DNA from: Kriegella aquimaris
GTDB lineage: Bacteria; Bacteroidota; Bacteroidia; Flavobacteriales; Flavobacteriaceae
Assembly: GCF_900103215.1 (NCBI RefSeq)
Contig: NZ_FNGV01000009.1
Location: 146,154-210,153, forward strand
Direction of reading: 5' to 3'
DNA: 64,000 bases
Below, in pieces: positions 37,701 through 48,400 of this stretch. Every line of letters starts with the position of its first letter. Position 1 is the first letter of the stretch. A program made the translations under genes and the position numbers. The notes beneath the pieces are model-generated. The model was not told the origin of the DNA. It made no database searches and was given only the letters and a program-made list of their open reading frames with translations.

Positions 37701-38567
37701 ATGAAAACAATAATCAACCTAATTGCGACCTTTTTTATAATGGCACCGTGTTTTTCTCAATTAAGCAGTATCCCACCCAAAACCCAACTGCCTGATGACA
37801 AAAACTGGAAATTGGTGTGGAGTGATGAATTTAACGGTAAAGTGCTGGATACCACCAAGTGGGGATTTCGGCAACATATTATGCAAACCCGTCATGAGAC
37901 ATGGACGGATGACGCTTATGAAATTGATGGAGAGGGCAATCTGCTGTTGAAGGCCTATGAAAAGAACGGGGAGTATTATACCTCGCAACTACAAACGGGA
38001 AGTAATTTTATGGATCGTCCTGGAGACCCGTATGGAAAATCAAAATTGACGTGGCCAATAGCCAATCTGGAAACTTCCAAGTTTTTGCATAAGTACGGAT
38101 ACTATGAAATACGATGCAAATTGCCTACTCAGGAAGGATGGTGGGTGGCTTTCTGGTTGCAATCTCCGACCATTGGTGCTTCTCTGGATCCTCTGGCTTC
38201 CGGGGTGGAAATTGATATCATGGAGAACTTTAAAAGAGACGGCACAATTAGGCAAAATATCCATTGGAATGGCTATGGTAAAAATCATGAGCATGAGGGG
38301 TCCGGTGATATTAAATTGGGGTTAAATGACAATGCTTTTCATACCTATGGAGTCGATTGGAGCCCAACAGGCTATGTGTTTTATATCGACGGAAAGGAAA
38401 CATGGCGGGTGGCTGGTCCTGTTTCCCATCAAGAGCAGTTTATTCTAGTATCCGCAGAATGCAATGGATATAGGAACGGAGCTGCTTCCTCAATTCTTAA
38501 AGAGGCCAAACTGCCTGATTATTTTGTAGTTGATTATATACGTGTCTATGATGAAATTAATTATTGA
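37701..38567 (+). CDS. Glycoside hydrolase family 16
   Basis: GH16 endo-glycanase of 288 aa with signal peptide (about 1-20). KLVWSDEFNGKVLDTTKW is the typical start of the beta-jelly-roll. The catalytic motif is VEIDIMEN with nucleophile Glu170, Asp172 and acid/base Glu175. The DIME spacing (ExDxxE) is the beta-bulge form used by laminarinases, agarases and related enzymes. No extra binding module is present. Substrate class (beta-1,3-glucan or galactan type) cannot be decided from sequence reading. Confidence 0.92.
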   Translation: MKTIINLIATFFIMAPCFSQLSSIPPKTQLPDDKNWKLVWSDEFNGKVLDTTKWGFRQHIMQTRHETWTDDAYEIDGEGNLLLKAYEKNGEYYTSQLQTGSNFMDRPGDPYGKSKLTWPIANLETSKFLHKYGYYEIRCKLPTQEGWWVAFWLQSPTIGASLDPLASGVEIDIMENFKRDGTIRQNIHWNGYGKNHEHEGSGDIKLGLNDNAFHTYGVDWSPTGYVFYIDGKETWRVAGPVSHQEQFILVSAECNGYRNGAASSILKEAKLPDYFVVDYIRVYDEINY

Positions 38568-38680
38568 AATAATACAAATTTCAGTTCGGATATTATTAAG
38601 CATTAATGATGTGGTTTTTTGTTCAGTGGTTATTGTGAATTCGGCAAACAGCTAGTTTCAGTGATTTGTCATTAACAAAT

Positions 38681-38809
38681 ATGAAAGCATATAAATTATT
38701 TCTGTTTTTTGTTACTTTCGGGGAGATGACCATTCGATTAAAACGGATGCCTAGGGAAGGTGATACTGGCCGTATCAAAATAAATAGAACTAAAAATTAT
38801 ATCAAATGA
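38681..38809 (+). pseudogene. Possible relic of a PfkB-type sugar kinase (KDG kinase-like) N-terminus
   Basis: A 42-codon frame whose residues 11-30 read FVTFGEMTIRLKRMPREGDT. The VTFGEMxxRL motif is the usual first strand of 2-keto-3-deoxygluconate kinases (normally VTFGEIMLRL). The frame stops at the ATG of the next gene and the rest of the kinase is absent. This could be a decayed fragment or a chance match; nothing else in the gap supports either. Confidence 0.3.
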
Positions 38810-40917
38810 ATTTACAGCGATTTTCCATTCTGATAGTGGCAATGCTACTAAGTATTAACCTTTCAGGGAAGGACCTGTACGTTTCCGTAAATGGAAATGA
38901 TACAGCACCGGGCACCAAGGACCAACCCTTGGCAAGTTTATATGGCGCACGTGACCTGATTCGACAATTAAGGGAATCGGACAATTTGAAAGAGGAAATC
39001 CGGGTAATAATTTCTGGGGGAACTTACTATATGAACGAACCTTTAGAGTTGACAGGAATTGATTCGGGGAATAACGATTTCCCCGTTGTCTTTATTGCTG
39101 CCAATGGAGAAGAACCGGTTTTTATGGGGGGAATTCAAATTAAGAACTGGGAGAAGGTAACGGATAAATTATGGAAGGCCAAGGTGCCTGAAGTAAGTCG
39201 TTATGGATTGTATTTTGAACAGTTGTATGTGAACGGGAACCGTGCGGTTCGGGCTAAATCACCCAATGAAGGGTTTTATTATTTGAAAGAAGTTCAAGAA
39301 ACGGTCATGGATCAAGGAAAGGGGCGTACTTCTGCCATGGCAGTGCAAAATTTAAAGCTATTTCCGCCGGCAACTACAGATTTTTCCACTTTCTCGACAA
39401 GTGATTTTAACGATGCCTTGGTCACTTTTTATCATAAATGGGATAATACACGGAAGCGGGTATCTTCCTTTAATGCCGACAGTTCGGCCGTTTTTACTGT
39501 GGGTAAGGGAATGAAGCCTTGGAATAAATTGGATAGTACTACACGATTTACGATTGAGAACTATAAAGCTGCGTTGGACACCTTCGGGGAATGGTATCTA
39601 CAGCGAAATGGGGATTTGTTTTATATGCCTAGGCCTGGGGAAAATATGGCCGACGTAAAAGTGTATGCGCCCGTAATCGATCAATTTTTGGTTATAAAAG
39701 GATCTGAGGAAAAAGTAGTACGGAATCTTCGGTTTGAAAATCTTCGCTTCGAGGTTGCGGGGTATCGTACTCCATTATGGGGAAACGAACCCGCTCAAGC
39801 GGCCGCCCCAGTAGAAGCGGTAATAATGCTGGATTATGCCCAAGAAATCGAATTTAAAAATTGCAGGATCAGCCATACGGGAACTAATGCTATTTGGTTT
39901 AGGAAGGCCTGTGCAGATTGCTCTGTTACGCGCTGTTACCTAGATGATTTGGGAGCCGGAGGCATAAAAATAGGAGATCTTCGGATTCCTGACAACGAAG
40001 ACGATTTAACCCGTAATATCACCATCGACAATAATATTATACGATCTGGAGGGTATGTTTTTCCATGTGCCGTGGGCGTCGCTATTTTTCAGGCCAGCGA
40101 TTCCAAAATAACCCACAATGAAATTGCCAATTTCCGGTATTCAGGAATTTCCGTCGGATGGGTTTGGGGATATTCCGAAAGTCCGACCAAACGAAATACC
40201 ATTGAATACAATCACATTCATCATTTGGGACGGGGCGATCTGAGCGATATGGGAGGTGTCTATTGTCTGGGGGAATCCGAGGGAACATCGGTGAGCAATA
40301 ATGTCATCCATCATGTGTATTCATATGATTACGGCGGTTGGGGCCTATACACCGATGAAGGGTCGACCGGGGTTACGATGGAAAACAACCTGGTTTATGC
40401 GTGTAAAAACTCGGCTTTTCATCAGCATTACGGAAAAGAGAACACTATCAGAAATAATATTTTTGCGGCGAATATAAGAGCTCAGTTGCAAGCTACCCGT
40501 GTTGAGGAACACCTTTCATTTAGTTTTACCAACAATATTGTATGGTTCAATAGCGGAACCTTATTAAGCAGCCGGTGGAACGAATTCAACCTTCACACTG
40601 ATAAGAATTGCTATTGGGATACAAGAACCAAAGATATACGCTTTGGTAAATTGGCGTTCGAAGAATGGCAGGCAAGCGGTAAAGATCGGGAATCGATAAT
40701 AGCCGATCCTGGTTTTGTAGACCCACAAAACTTTGATTTCAGAATTCAAAACAAAGCCGTTATGCGAAAGATCGGATTTAAGCCTTTTGATTTCTCAAAA
40801 GCGGGTGTTTATGGATCAGATGATTGGAAGGAATTAGCAAAATTCGATCCGGAATTGGCCGATCAATTTGATGAGACGGTTAAAATAATAGAACAGCGTA
40901 CCAATTGGCATAAATAA
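38806..40917 (+). CDS. Secreted right-handed parallel beta-helix protein
   Basis: Secreted protein of 703 aa with signal peptide (about 1-21). After DLYVSVNGNDTAPGTKDQPL, a typical start of beta-helix carbohydrate enzymes, comes a beta-sandwich-like insert (about 90-290). Then repeated short beta-coil turns rich in N-I and N-x-I steps (about 300-580), for example RNLRFENLRFEVAG, 'HNEIANFRYSGISVGW' and 'NTIEYNHIHHLGRGDLSD'. This fold holds lyases and glycoside hydrolases such as GH110/GH120-type enzymes, but no family could be fixed. A decayed partial copy lies at 49634-50280. Confidence 0.75.
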   Translation: MNLQRFSILIVAMLLSINLSGKDLYVSVNGNDTAPGTKDQPLASLYGARDLIRQLRESDNLKEEIRVIISGGTYYMNEPLELTGIDSGNNDFPVVFIAANGEEPVFMGGIQIKNWEKVTDKLWKAKVPEVSRYGLYFEQLYVNGNRAVRAKSPNEGFYYLKEVQETVMDQGKGRTSAMAVQNLKLFPPATTDFSTFSTSDFNDALVTFYHKWDNTRKRVSSFNADSSAVFTVGKGMKPWNKLDSTTRFTIENYKAALDTFGEWYLQRNGDLFYMPRPGENMADVKVYAPVIDQFLVIKGSEEKVVRNLRFENLRFEVAGYRTPLWGNEPAQAAAPVEAVIMLDYAQEIEFKNCRISHTGTNAIWFRKACADCSVTRCYLDDLGAGGIKIGDLRIPDNEDDLTRNITIDNNIIRSGGYVFPCAVGVAIFQASDSKITHNEIANFRYSGISVGWVWGYSESPTKRNTIEYNHIHHLGRGDLSDMGGVYCLGESEGTSVSNNVIHHVYSYDYGGWGLYTDEGSTGVTMENNLVYACKNSAFHQHYGKENTIRNNIFAANIRAQLQATRVEEHLSFSFTNNIVWFNSGTLLSSRWNEFNLHTDKNCYWDTRTKDIRFGKLAFEEWQASGKDRESIIADPGFVDPQNFDFRIQNKAVMRKIGFKPFDFSKAGVYGSDDWKELAKFDPELADQFDETVKIIEQRTNWHK

Positions 40918-40926
40918 ATAGCACCA

Positions 40927-42186
40927 ATGATCAAATCACTTAGAATGACACGTGCATCTACTTTTCTCTTCCTTTTCCTTAGTGTTGCCTGCAGCGTAAA
41001 TAAAGGAAAACAAGTTGTAAAAATTGATGTAGATAGGTTGCAACAATCAGACATACTGTGGGATTTGGAGACGTTGAGCAAACCACCGAATTTTTCATGG
41101 GTCGATTCCACTTCTGCGGTACGTTCGCTGGTATATGAAAGTGTCTCTTTCGAAGGGAAGCCAACGGAGGTATTCGCCTATTATTCCAATCCTGATTTGC
41201 TGCAAGGCAAGGACACTGGAAATTCTTTTCCTGCTGTTGTTTTAGTACATGGGGGAGGAGGGAAAGCATTTAAGGTATGGGTAGAGAAATGGGCGGCCGA
41301 TGGGTATGCGGCTATCGCCATGGATCTGGGGGGAAATGATGCTGATGGAAAACCCTTGTTACTGTCAGGCCCCGACCAATCTCACGAAAGCAAGTTCACA
41401 GTAATTGAAAAAGGGAATTTAAAAAATGTGTGGAGTTATCATGCCGTGGCACGGGTAATTTTGGCGCATTCCTTTTTATTGGATAGGCCAGAAGTTGATG
41501 CCCAAAAAACCTGTTTGACGGGAATTAGCTGGGGCGGGTATTTGACATGTATTGTGGCGGGTCTCGATAATCGGTTTAAAGCGGCCGCACCTGTTTATGG
41601 CTGTGGGTTTTACAATGAATCCGACGCCTTTGGTAAACCTTTGTCTGAACTTACTCCTTTTTATGAAGCGCAATGGATGAAATATTTTGACCCATCGGTT
41701 TACCTTCCATTGGCAGAACCCTCTCTTTTATTCATTAATGGGAATAAAGACTATTTCTACAATATAGTACCCTATTATAAGACCTTTAATTTGCCTGCAA
41801 AGAGCGAGAAAAATATTTCGCTCAAACCGGACATGAAACATGGGCACTTGGAAGGTTGGCAGCCTATCGAAATACGTTATTTCTTTGAATCGGTAGTGAA
41901 TGGTGGAGTATCATTGCCTAAAATAGAGGAGATCAAACCGAATCACCCATCACTTCGTTCCAAGTTTCATTCGTTTGCCGGATTGCGATCCGTGCGGCTC
42001 TATTATTCCTCAGATACCCTATCGACCAACGCAGAACGAAAATGGTTAGATGTAGCCGCTAAAATAGACCAGGAGAAAATGGAGATAGAAGGTACACCAC
42101 CTGACGGGGATTTTAAATATGCTTTTTTCTATACTACCGATAACCGAGAGCTATCCGTATCGAGCCCAATCTATATAAAACATTGA
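40927..42186 (+). CDS. Alpha/beta-hydrolase lipoprotein, acetyl-esterase-like
   Basis: Probable lipoprotein (SVACS, Cys22; Met7 is a possible start) of 419 aa. The alpha/beta-hydrolase domain shows VVLVHGGGG and nucleophile Ser201 in TGISWGGYLT, followed by VAGLDNRFKAAAPVYGCGF, which recalls AXE1-type acetyl-xylan esterases and dienelactone-hydrolase-like proteins. A loop with DLGGNDADGKPL lies between the two. The C-terminal 90 residues form an added beta-sandwich-like region. Ten bp after the beta-helix gene, so same transcript. Second of four esterases in the block. Confidence 0.8.
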   Translation: MIKSLRMTRASTFLFLFLSVACSVNKGKQVVKIDVDRLQQSDILWDLETLSKPPNFSWVDSTSAVRSLVYESVSFEGKPTEVFAYYSNPDLLQGKDTGNSFPAVVLVHGGGGKAFKVWVEKWAADGYAAIAMDLGGNDADGKPLLLSGPDQSHESKFTVIEKGNLKNVWSYHAVARVILAHSFLLDRPEVDAQKTCLTGISWGGYLTCIVAGLDNRFKAAAPVYGCGFYNESDAFGKPLSELTPFYEAQWMKYFDPSVYLPLAEPSLLFINGNKDYFYNIVPYYKTFNLPAKSEKNISLKPDMKHGHLEGWQPIEIRYFFESVVNGGVSLPKIEEIKPNHPSLRSKFHSFAGLRSVRLYYSSDTLSTNAERKWLDVAAKIDQEKMEIEGTPPDGDFKYAFFYTTDNRELSVSSPIYIKH

Positions 42187-42251
42187 TGGTTTGGTAGTCG
42201 GCATAAAAGGGTGAAAGAGATGCTTTTCGAGAGAAATAAATATTAAATACT

Positions 42252-43952
42252 ATGATAACCATCAAAAAAAATCTTCGTACACTCTTTGCCTTTTGGGTAC
42301 TTGTGTTGACTATGACGACTGCTGCATTGGGTAATGATTTTTCCCTTTTTGACAACCCTTGGACCGTTTTTGCCAATGTCGATGCCGATATAACTATTGA
42401 ATCAATTTCAGATGTAATTCCAACGACTTTTTCCGGAGTAAACGCTTTTGCCAAAAACTATTACTTTACCAATAACCTTCTGGATTTTACAAGCCTAGGT
42501 CTTACTCCTCAAAATCAATCACCTGCCATTATTTGTACCTATGTTTACTCAAATAAAAATAAAAAAGTAACCATTGGTGCCGGAGCAGATTCGAGGATGC
42601 AGGTAAGTGTAAATGGTAAGACGGCTTATACAACAATGAAATCGGGGAACGGAAGTCCATTAATATATTATACCGATCATATCTTTGATATTGATTTGAA
42701 AAAGGGCAGAAATATTATCGTAATAAAAGTATTAGGTAGTAATAATGGCTGGAAATTATGTCTTGGTAATCCAGATGATGTGCGTACTGCACGTAAATTG
42801 GAACAGGAAAACCCATTCGGTTTTCTTCGATCAGTGCTGGCGTTTTATCAAAGGGATATCTCAGAAAAGCCAGTGCCAGATCCACTCTTATTGCCAGGTG
42901 GAACTCGAATTATTACAAAAGAACAATGGGAAGGTGAACAACGAGAGCGGATCCTTTCAATTTACAAAGAGCATATTTACGGTAATTTTCCAACCAAATT
43001 TGATGACATTTCCTTTAAGGTTACGAGTTCCGATTCTGCGGCGGTCAACAGTACTGCCATAAAAAAAGTAATAGAAGTTACCATATCGAATAATGGAAAA
43101 TCAGCTTCTTTTCCTTTAACGCTGTATATTCCTCACGGGGCTACAAAGTTTCCAGTTTTTCTATACATAGACCGTAAAGATATTAGTAAGGGAGCAGTAG
43201 ATGTTGAAAATCCTTCTTTCCCGATAAAATATGGGATACAACAGGGATTCGCAATGGCTTCTTTTTGGAGAACAGGTCTGGCGCCTGACAGTAAAGAAGA
43301 ATATAACCAGAAAATGATGACCCTTTTTCCCGAACTAATCGATGCCCCTAATGGTGCTAAAACTATCGGAATGTGGGCCTTTGGGGTGATGCGCAGTGTT
43401 GATTATCTGGTTGGTGATTCTAGAATTGATTCAGACCGCATCGCGGTTATAGGAATGTCACGAGGAGGCAAAACCGCCATATGGGCAGGTGTCAACGATA
43501 AGCGGATTTCATTGGTTTGTGATAATGCTTCTGGAGAAATGGGTAGTGCCATAAGCAGACGTTTGGTCGGCGAGAATATCGCTGATATGAAAGAACGTTT
43601 TTCGCATTGGTTTTGTGACAATTTTGCCACTGTAAGCAATACAATGGATGAACTCGATGTAGATCAGAACATGTTTCTGTCACTCATTGCCCCACGGTCC
43701 CTGGCTGTTGGCAGTCGTTCTTTTGATATCTGGGCAGATCCAGAAGGACAATATCTTGGTTTGATGGGTACCTTGCCGGTATACCAATTATATGGTATAC
43801 CAACTATTGATCCGAAGACGTCGGTAAAACTAGGAAAACCAATTATGAGCCAAGCCATTTCATTTCATATTAACCAAGGTACCCACAGCCTTGCTCTTAA
43901 AGATTGGCAAACCTTTTTTGATCATTCCAATTATCTGGCGAAGAACCAGTAG
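42252..43952 (+). CDS. CE15-like glucuronoyl esterase
   Basis: Secreted esterase of 566 aa with signal peptide (about 1-27). Residues 30-170 form a beta-sandwich-like N-terminal domain (NPA-like, with GADSRMQVSVNGK). The C-terminal catalytic domain (about 185-566) fits carbohydrate esterase family 15: WAFGVMRSVDYL, nucleophile Ser403 in GMSRGGK (family form GCSRxGK), NASGEMGSAISRR with Glu429, and His545 in NQGTHSLAL. CE15 enzymes split esters between glucuronic acid and alcohols, so this supports a glucuronate-containing substrate. The Cys of the family motif is replaced by Met. Confidence 0.8.
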   Translation: MITIKKNLRTLFAFWVLVLTMTTAALGNDFSLFDNPWTVFANVDADITIESISDVIPTTFSGVNAFAKNYYFTNNLLDFTSLGLTPQNQSPAIICTYVYSNKNKKVTIGAGADSRMQVSVNGKTAYTTMKSGNGSPLIYYTDHIFDIDLKKGRNIIVIKVLGSNNGWKLCLGNPDDVRTARKLEQENPFGFLRSVLAFYQRDISEKPVPDPLLLPGGTRIITKEQWEGEQRERILSIYKEHIYGNFPTKFDDISFKVTSSDSAAVNSTAIKKVIEVTISNNGKSASFPLTLYIPHGATKFPVFLYIDRKDISKGAVDVENPSFPIKYGIQQGFAMASFWRTGLAPDSKEEYNQKMMTLFPELIDAPNGAKTIGMWAFGVMRSVDYLVGDSRIDSDRIAVIGMSRGGKTAIWAGVNDKRISLVCDNASGEMGSAISRRLVGENIADMKERFSHWFCDNFATVSNTMDELDVDQNMFLSLIAPRSLAVGSRSFDIWADPEGQYLGLMGTLPVYQLYGIPTIDPKTSVKLGKPIMSQAISFHINQGTHSLALKDWQTFFDHSNYLAKNQ

Positions 43953-44133
43953 GGGACAATTTTTTTAAAAGTAAATAGGTGAACTTATTATGGGCCTCTG
44001 ACGTCGAATTAGAATAGAACGACCCCATTTTAATGGTAATACGCACATATTTCTTAGCCGGTATGGTATTTAAAACAAACTGATGCAAACCGGAAATAGA
44101 AAAATAGATTTTTGATATCAAAACCAAATTATA

Positions 44134-45408
44134 ATGAAACACTCAATCTTACAAAAAATATTTTTTTTAACGACCCTATTGCTCTGTCTTTCAATTTCAG
44201 CCCAAGAGAGACAGCTTGCAAAAGTCGATGTATTTAAAATGAAGGAATTTCATCTCAGGGATGGGCTTCCGAATGTGTTTCACAAGATTGCCACACAACG
44301 TCAGGTTCGAATAGGTTATCTAGGTGGCAGTATTACCGAAGCAAGAGAAGGTTGGCGCGACCTTTCTTTTAGTTGGTTCCGTCTTAACTTTCCAAAAACG
44401 GCTTTTTATCAGAACAACGCAGCCATTGGCGGTACGGGCTCAGACCTTGGGGTTTTTCGTTTAGAGGATGATGTTTTTGACGAAAAGCCCGATCTCCTTT
44501 TTGTCGAATTTGCAGTAAATGATGGGCATACTCCCACATCGCTTCGTACTATGGAGGGCATCGTTAGAAAAACATGGGCGGCATTTCCCAATACTGATAT
44601 TTGTTTTATATATACTACTGCCGAAGTGTATTGCAGGGCAATGGTTGACGAGGGTAAGACTGTTTATGCCGTAGACGAACACGAGAAAGTGGCTGCCCAT
44701 TATGGTATTCCTTCCATTAACGTAGGGCTACAGGTTGCCCGTATGTACGCGCAGGGAGAATTACTGTTGTCGGCTGACCCATCGAAAAATGAGCGCACCA
44801 TTGTTTTTACCAAAGACCGTACCCATCCTTTGCCCGAATCTGGTCATCCGTTATATGGTAGCTTGGTTGCAAAATACTTGGATAAAATGAGCAAAACTGC
44901 ACATGACAAAAAACATGTGCTTTCTGCTCCATATACGATTGAAAACTGGCAGGCAGCTAAGATGATCGATATTTCGCAAACAGAACAAACTGGAACTTGG
45001 AAAAAGTTGGAGGATGGCCATGACTTGCTCCGGAAATTTATATCATATATGCCTTCCATTTATCAAGCTAAACCAAGATCATCCATGCGTTTTAAGTTCA
45101 AGGGGACTGTCCTTGGGTTTTACGACTGTGTTGGTCCAGGAACAGGTAGTCTTGAAATTACTGTGGATGGTAAGAAACAGGAAAAATTGCGATTTGATCA
45201 ATGGAGTAACAATTATCGCAAAAGCAGTTTTTTCGTAGAGGGACTAAAAGACGGTGTTCACGAGGTTGAGGTTCGCGTTTTAGAAAAAAAACTGGACAAG
45301 GCGGACATTCTAAGTAAGAAGAAAATCACCATAGACGACCCGGTCAAATATAAAGGGCTTGATTGGTATGCTGCCAACATAATGATCGTTGGTGAATTAT
45401 TAAAATAG
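44134..45408 (+). CDS. Secreted SGNH/GDSL-type esterase
   Basis: SGNH-hydrolase of 424 aa with signal peptide (about 1-23, SISAQ). Block I is IGYLGGSITEA with nucleophile Ser66, block II glycines lie in AAIGGTGSDLG, block III is EFAVNDGH with Asn129, and block V is KDRTHP with Asp228 and His231. Residues 260-420 form a C-terminal beta-sandwich resembling a carbohydrate-binding module (FYDCVGPGTGSLEITVDGK). Likely an acetyl or other acyl esterase on the same polysaccharide. Fourth esterase of the block; the next gene starts 27 bp later. Confidence 0.85.
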   Translation: MKHSILQKIFFLTTLLLCLSISAQERQLAKVDVFKMKEFHLRDGLPNVFHKIATQRQVRIGYLGGSITEAREGWRDLSFSWFRLNFPKTAFYQNNAAIGGTGSDLGVFRLEDDVFDEKPDLLFVEFAVNDGHTPTSLRTMEGIVRKTWAAFPNTDICFIYTTAEVYCRAMVDEGKTVYAVDEHEKVAAHYGIPSINVGLQVARMYAQGELLLSADPSKNERTIVFTKDRTHPLPESGHPLYGSLVAKYLDKMSKTAHDKKHVLSAPYTIENWQAAKMIDISQTEQTGTWKKLEDGHDLLRKFISYMPSIYQAKPRSSMRFKFKGTVLGFYDCVGPGTGSLEITVDGKKQEKLRFDQWSNNYRKSSFFVEGLKDGVHEVEVRVLEKKLDKADILSKKKITIDDPVKYKGLDWYAANIMIVGELLK

Positions 45409-45435
45409 TTTGGTGAAATCATAAAAATAATTGAC

Positions 45436-48400
45436 ATGTTCCTTTCAAAATGCAAAAGTTTAGTTTTAACTATTTTCATAGTTATCACTGGCAACTTGTT
45501 TGCGCAAAACACAAACCAACAATTAGTTTTCAGTTCGGGAAAGACCGTTATTGCACTGGAAGATAACCTGCACCATCCGGTTTATTGGTGGCCCAATACG
45601 CTACTAAATTATCCTATCGTTTTTAATGAAGATATTCAGATTGAAGAACTTGTTCTGATTGATGAACTAACTGGTAAACAACAACCTTTTCAGTTGACTG
45701 AACTGCAAAAGATACCTAATGGCATTACAAAGGCCATACTCCATTTTAAATCAGATCTTCCCTCTGGTAAGAAAAAAATTTTCGCCCTGAAAAAAGGAAT
45801 TCCTGAAAGATTCCCCCACGTGGTGGTAGAAAAAAGTGGCAAGGAAATTAGGTTACGGTCGGACAAACTTACAGTGTGGATACCATCTTCCCAGACCGGG
45901 TCATCAGACTATAATCCAGGGCCGGTGCTTGGCATCGCTCAAGATGTGAACAAACGTATGGGACAATCGCATTTCAATTCAGGAGAAAAAAAATTGGCGG
46001 CGATTACCTCCGAAGTAACCAGCCAAGGTCCTTTGTTTGCCGATATAAGTGTAAACTATCGATTTACAGATGGGGCTATCTACCATGCAGAAATACGGTG
46101 TATAAAAGGGTATGATTTCATTGAAATCAAAGAGGAGATGAGTGGGTTTTTGAATGAAGAAAAGTGTAGTTGGAAAATTGATTGGAGCGGTTTTTCGCCA
46201 ACCCATCGGCAGGCGCCCAATCATCCTCACTTTGGGACCAGGCCCTTTAAAACGGCCACAGATGAACCCGGGTTTGGGCGTTTTTCTTGGGAAAAAATTG
46301 ACCAATCCATGCTCGCAGGTCATCTAGGGGTTATTTATTCCAAAGATTCGACTAAAATACCTTACGAAATAAGTACTTACGGCAATTATCCTGCAGAGAA
46401 GAATGTTACCTCTTCTGTTTTTTGGGATGAAAAGTCGAAACAGTCTATCGGTATTTTTATGAATAATGCTTTAGGGTGGAACGATTTGGAATATCCGATT
46501 TGGCATATTACCGGAAAGCTGAATATCAGTTTTTACAATAGCGACGAACATTTTTCGTGGAATTATCCGGTAATAAATGGCAAACGTTCAACGGCATTAA
46601 GTTGTTACAACCATCAGAAGGATATTGATTATATGAATAATCTGGAGAAAAAATTTCAGCCACAACAGCATCCTTCAGGATTCACGTATCGCGTTCAGAT
46701 GTCGCAATTATCGCATAACAGTTTTTTGCAGAATATGTATGGCGCTATTTCCTTAGATAAGATAAAGGATTGGAATCTTACGTATCCAGATTCACTTCCG
46801 CTCGCCCCTGTTATTTTCAAAAGCGGAAAAATCAAGTCGATTAAAGAACTTGAACAAGGTTTTCTGTATAGTGGATTTGTTTTAGAACTACCGATTAGTG
46901 GAACTTGCCAAAATAGCGGTTATGGCCCTACCAATAATCGAGAGTTTTATGGAGCATGGGTGGATGCTTTCAACCGCTTACTTCCAAAGATGTCTGCTAA
47001 AGACCGTCAGCGGTTTGCGGCGATGTTCTTGTTTCATTGCTATGTGGCAGCGGATGAAGGGTATATGCCCATGCGCAATATGTTGAGCGGCCATCCAAAT
47101 TTCTTGGCCGATGTAAAATCCACCCCCGCAATGGCATCTTTCCTTTTTCCAAAACATCCTCAAGCAAAAATATGGGAGGAAATGTTTGCAAAATATATAG
47201 AATTGAACACACATTATCACACACGGCCAAATGTCAAAAGTTGGGGAGCGACGGGGGGTCGTTGGACCGAAAATCTCGGAACCTACGTTTGGGCCTTTTT
47301 GAAACCTTCGCTTCGTGCCAACTATCTGCTTCAAAATAAATTCGATGGAGCCAATCATCTCGCCAATGCCAATACGGCCGTTTTGGGATCTTGGCTTTTA
47401 AATAGTTTGTCGAGCCCTTATGATGGGGAATCCCTTGATTTTTATAAAGAGGATAATGGTAGACTGTCAAACCACCACTGGGGTATAGTTACCAAAGAAA
47501 AGGCACCAAGGAGAATACATCCTCCACAAGGGGCCCATGCCGCGCGTAGAATGCCTTCAGCTTCATTATGGCTTTTAGGCCGTGACCTACAATACTATGA
47601 CCCCTTGTTGAGTGAAAATATTAAATATGTTGCCAATCCAAATGATATGCAGGCTGAAGTTCTTGATAGTAGTAAAGATCCCTTTGGGCTTATGTATACA
47701 GAAAAGGAACACAATCCGGGAACTCCTCCTGATTTTAAAAGTGAGAAATTTACGGGCTATGGTATAATTCTTCGTGCGGCCCACGGCACAAAAAATGAGC
47801 TTTCCATTCATTTACAACAAATTGACAGCGGTCCAAATTATCGTTGGGGAGTTGCAGCCGATGGCGGATGTGGTAATATTTATTTCTATGCTGCAGGCAA
47901 ATCGTACAGTCATAACGGAAAGGAAGATAGCGGAGATCGCCGCATACAAGATACCGACCTGATTACCAATTTTGGGGTTTTTAAAGAGGGTAAGTTTAAA
48001 TCAATTGGAATGAGCGTACTTGATAGCCCAATGTATGATTTGGGCATTGGTCAGTTTGCTGAAATTCGGTCGTCGGAAGGTAACCCTTATTCTTGGCCTG
48101 AATATCAAGGGCGAAGTATCATGCTACTCGGTGACGATTATTTTATTCTTTATGATGATGTTCACGACAATAACATTCCTGGGCGATTGAGTTGGTTTAC
48201 TCATCCTGACGAAGAACTTCCGGAGATAGAAATCATTAAAGCTGGCGGAAGAGGGTCGTATAGCAACAATGGAAAAGTCAATAAGACCGAACTTTTCGGC
48301 AAAGAATCAGAAGGTGTTTGGTATGACGGTACGGGCGACTTTTTGACATTCGTTTCCCATAAAAAAGGATTCAAGGTCGAACCTACCTTTTACGGTGGAA

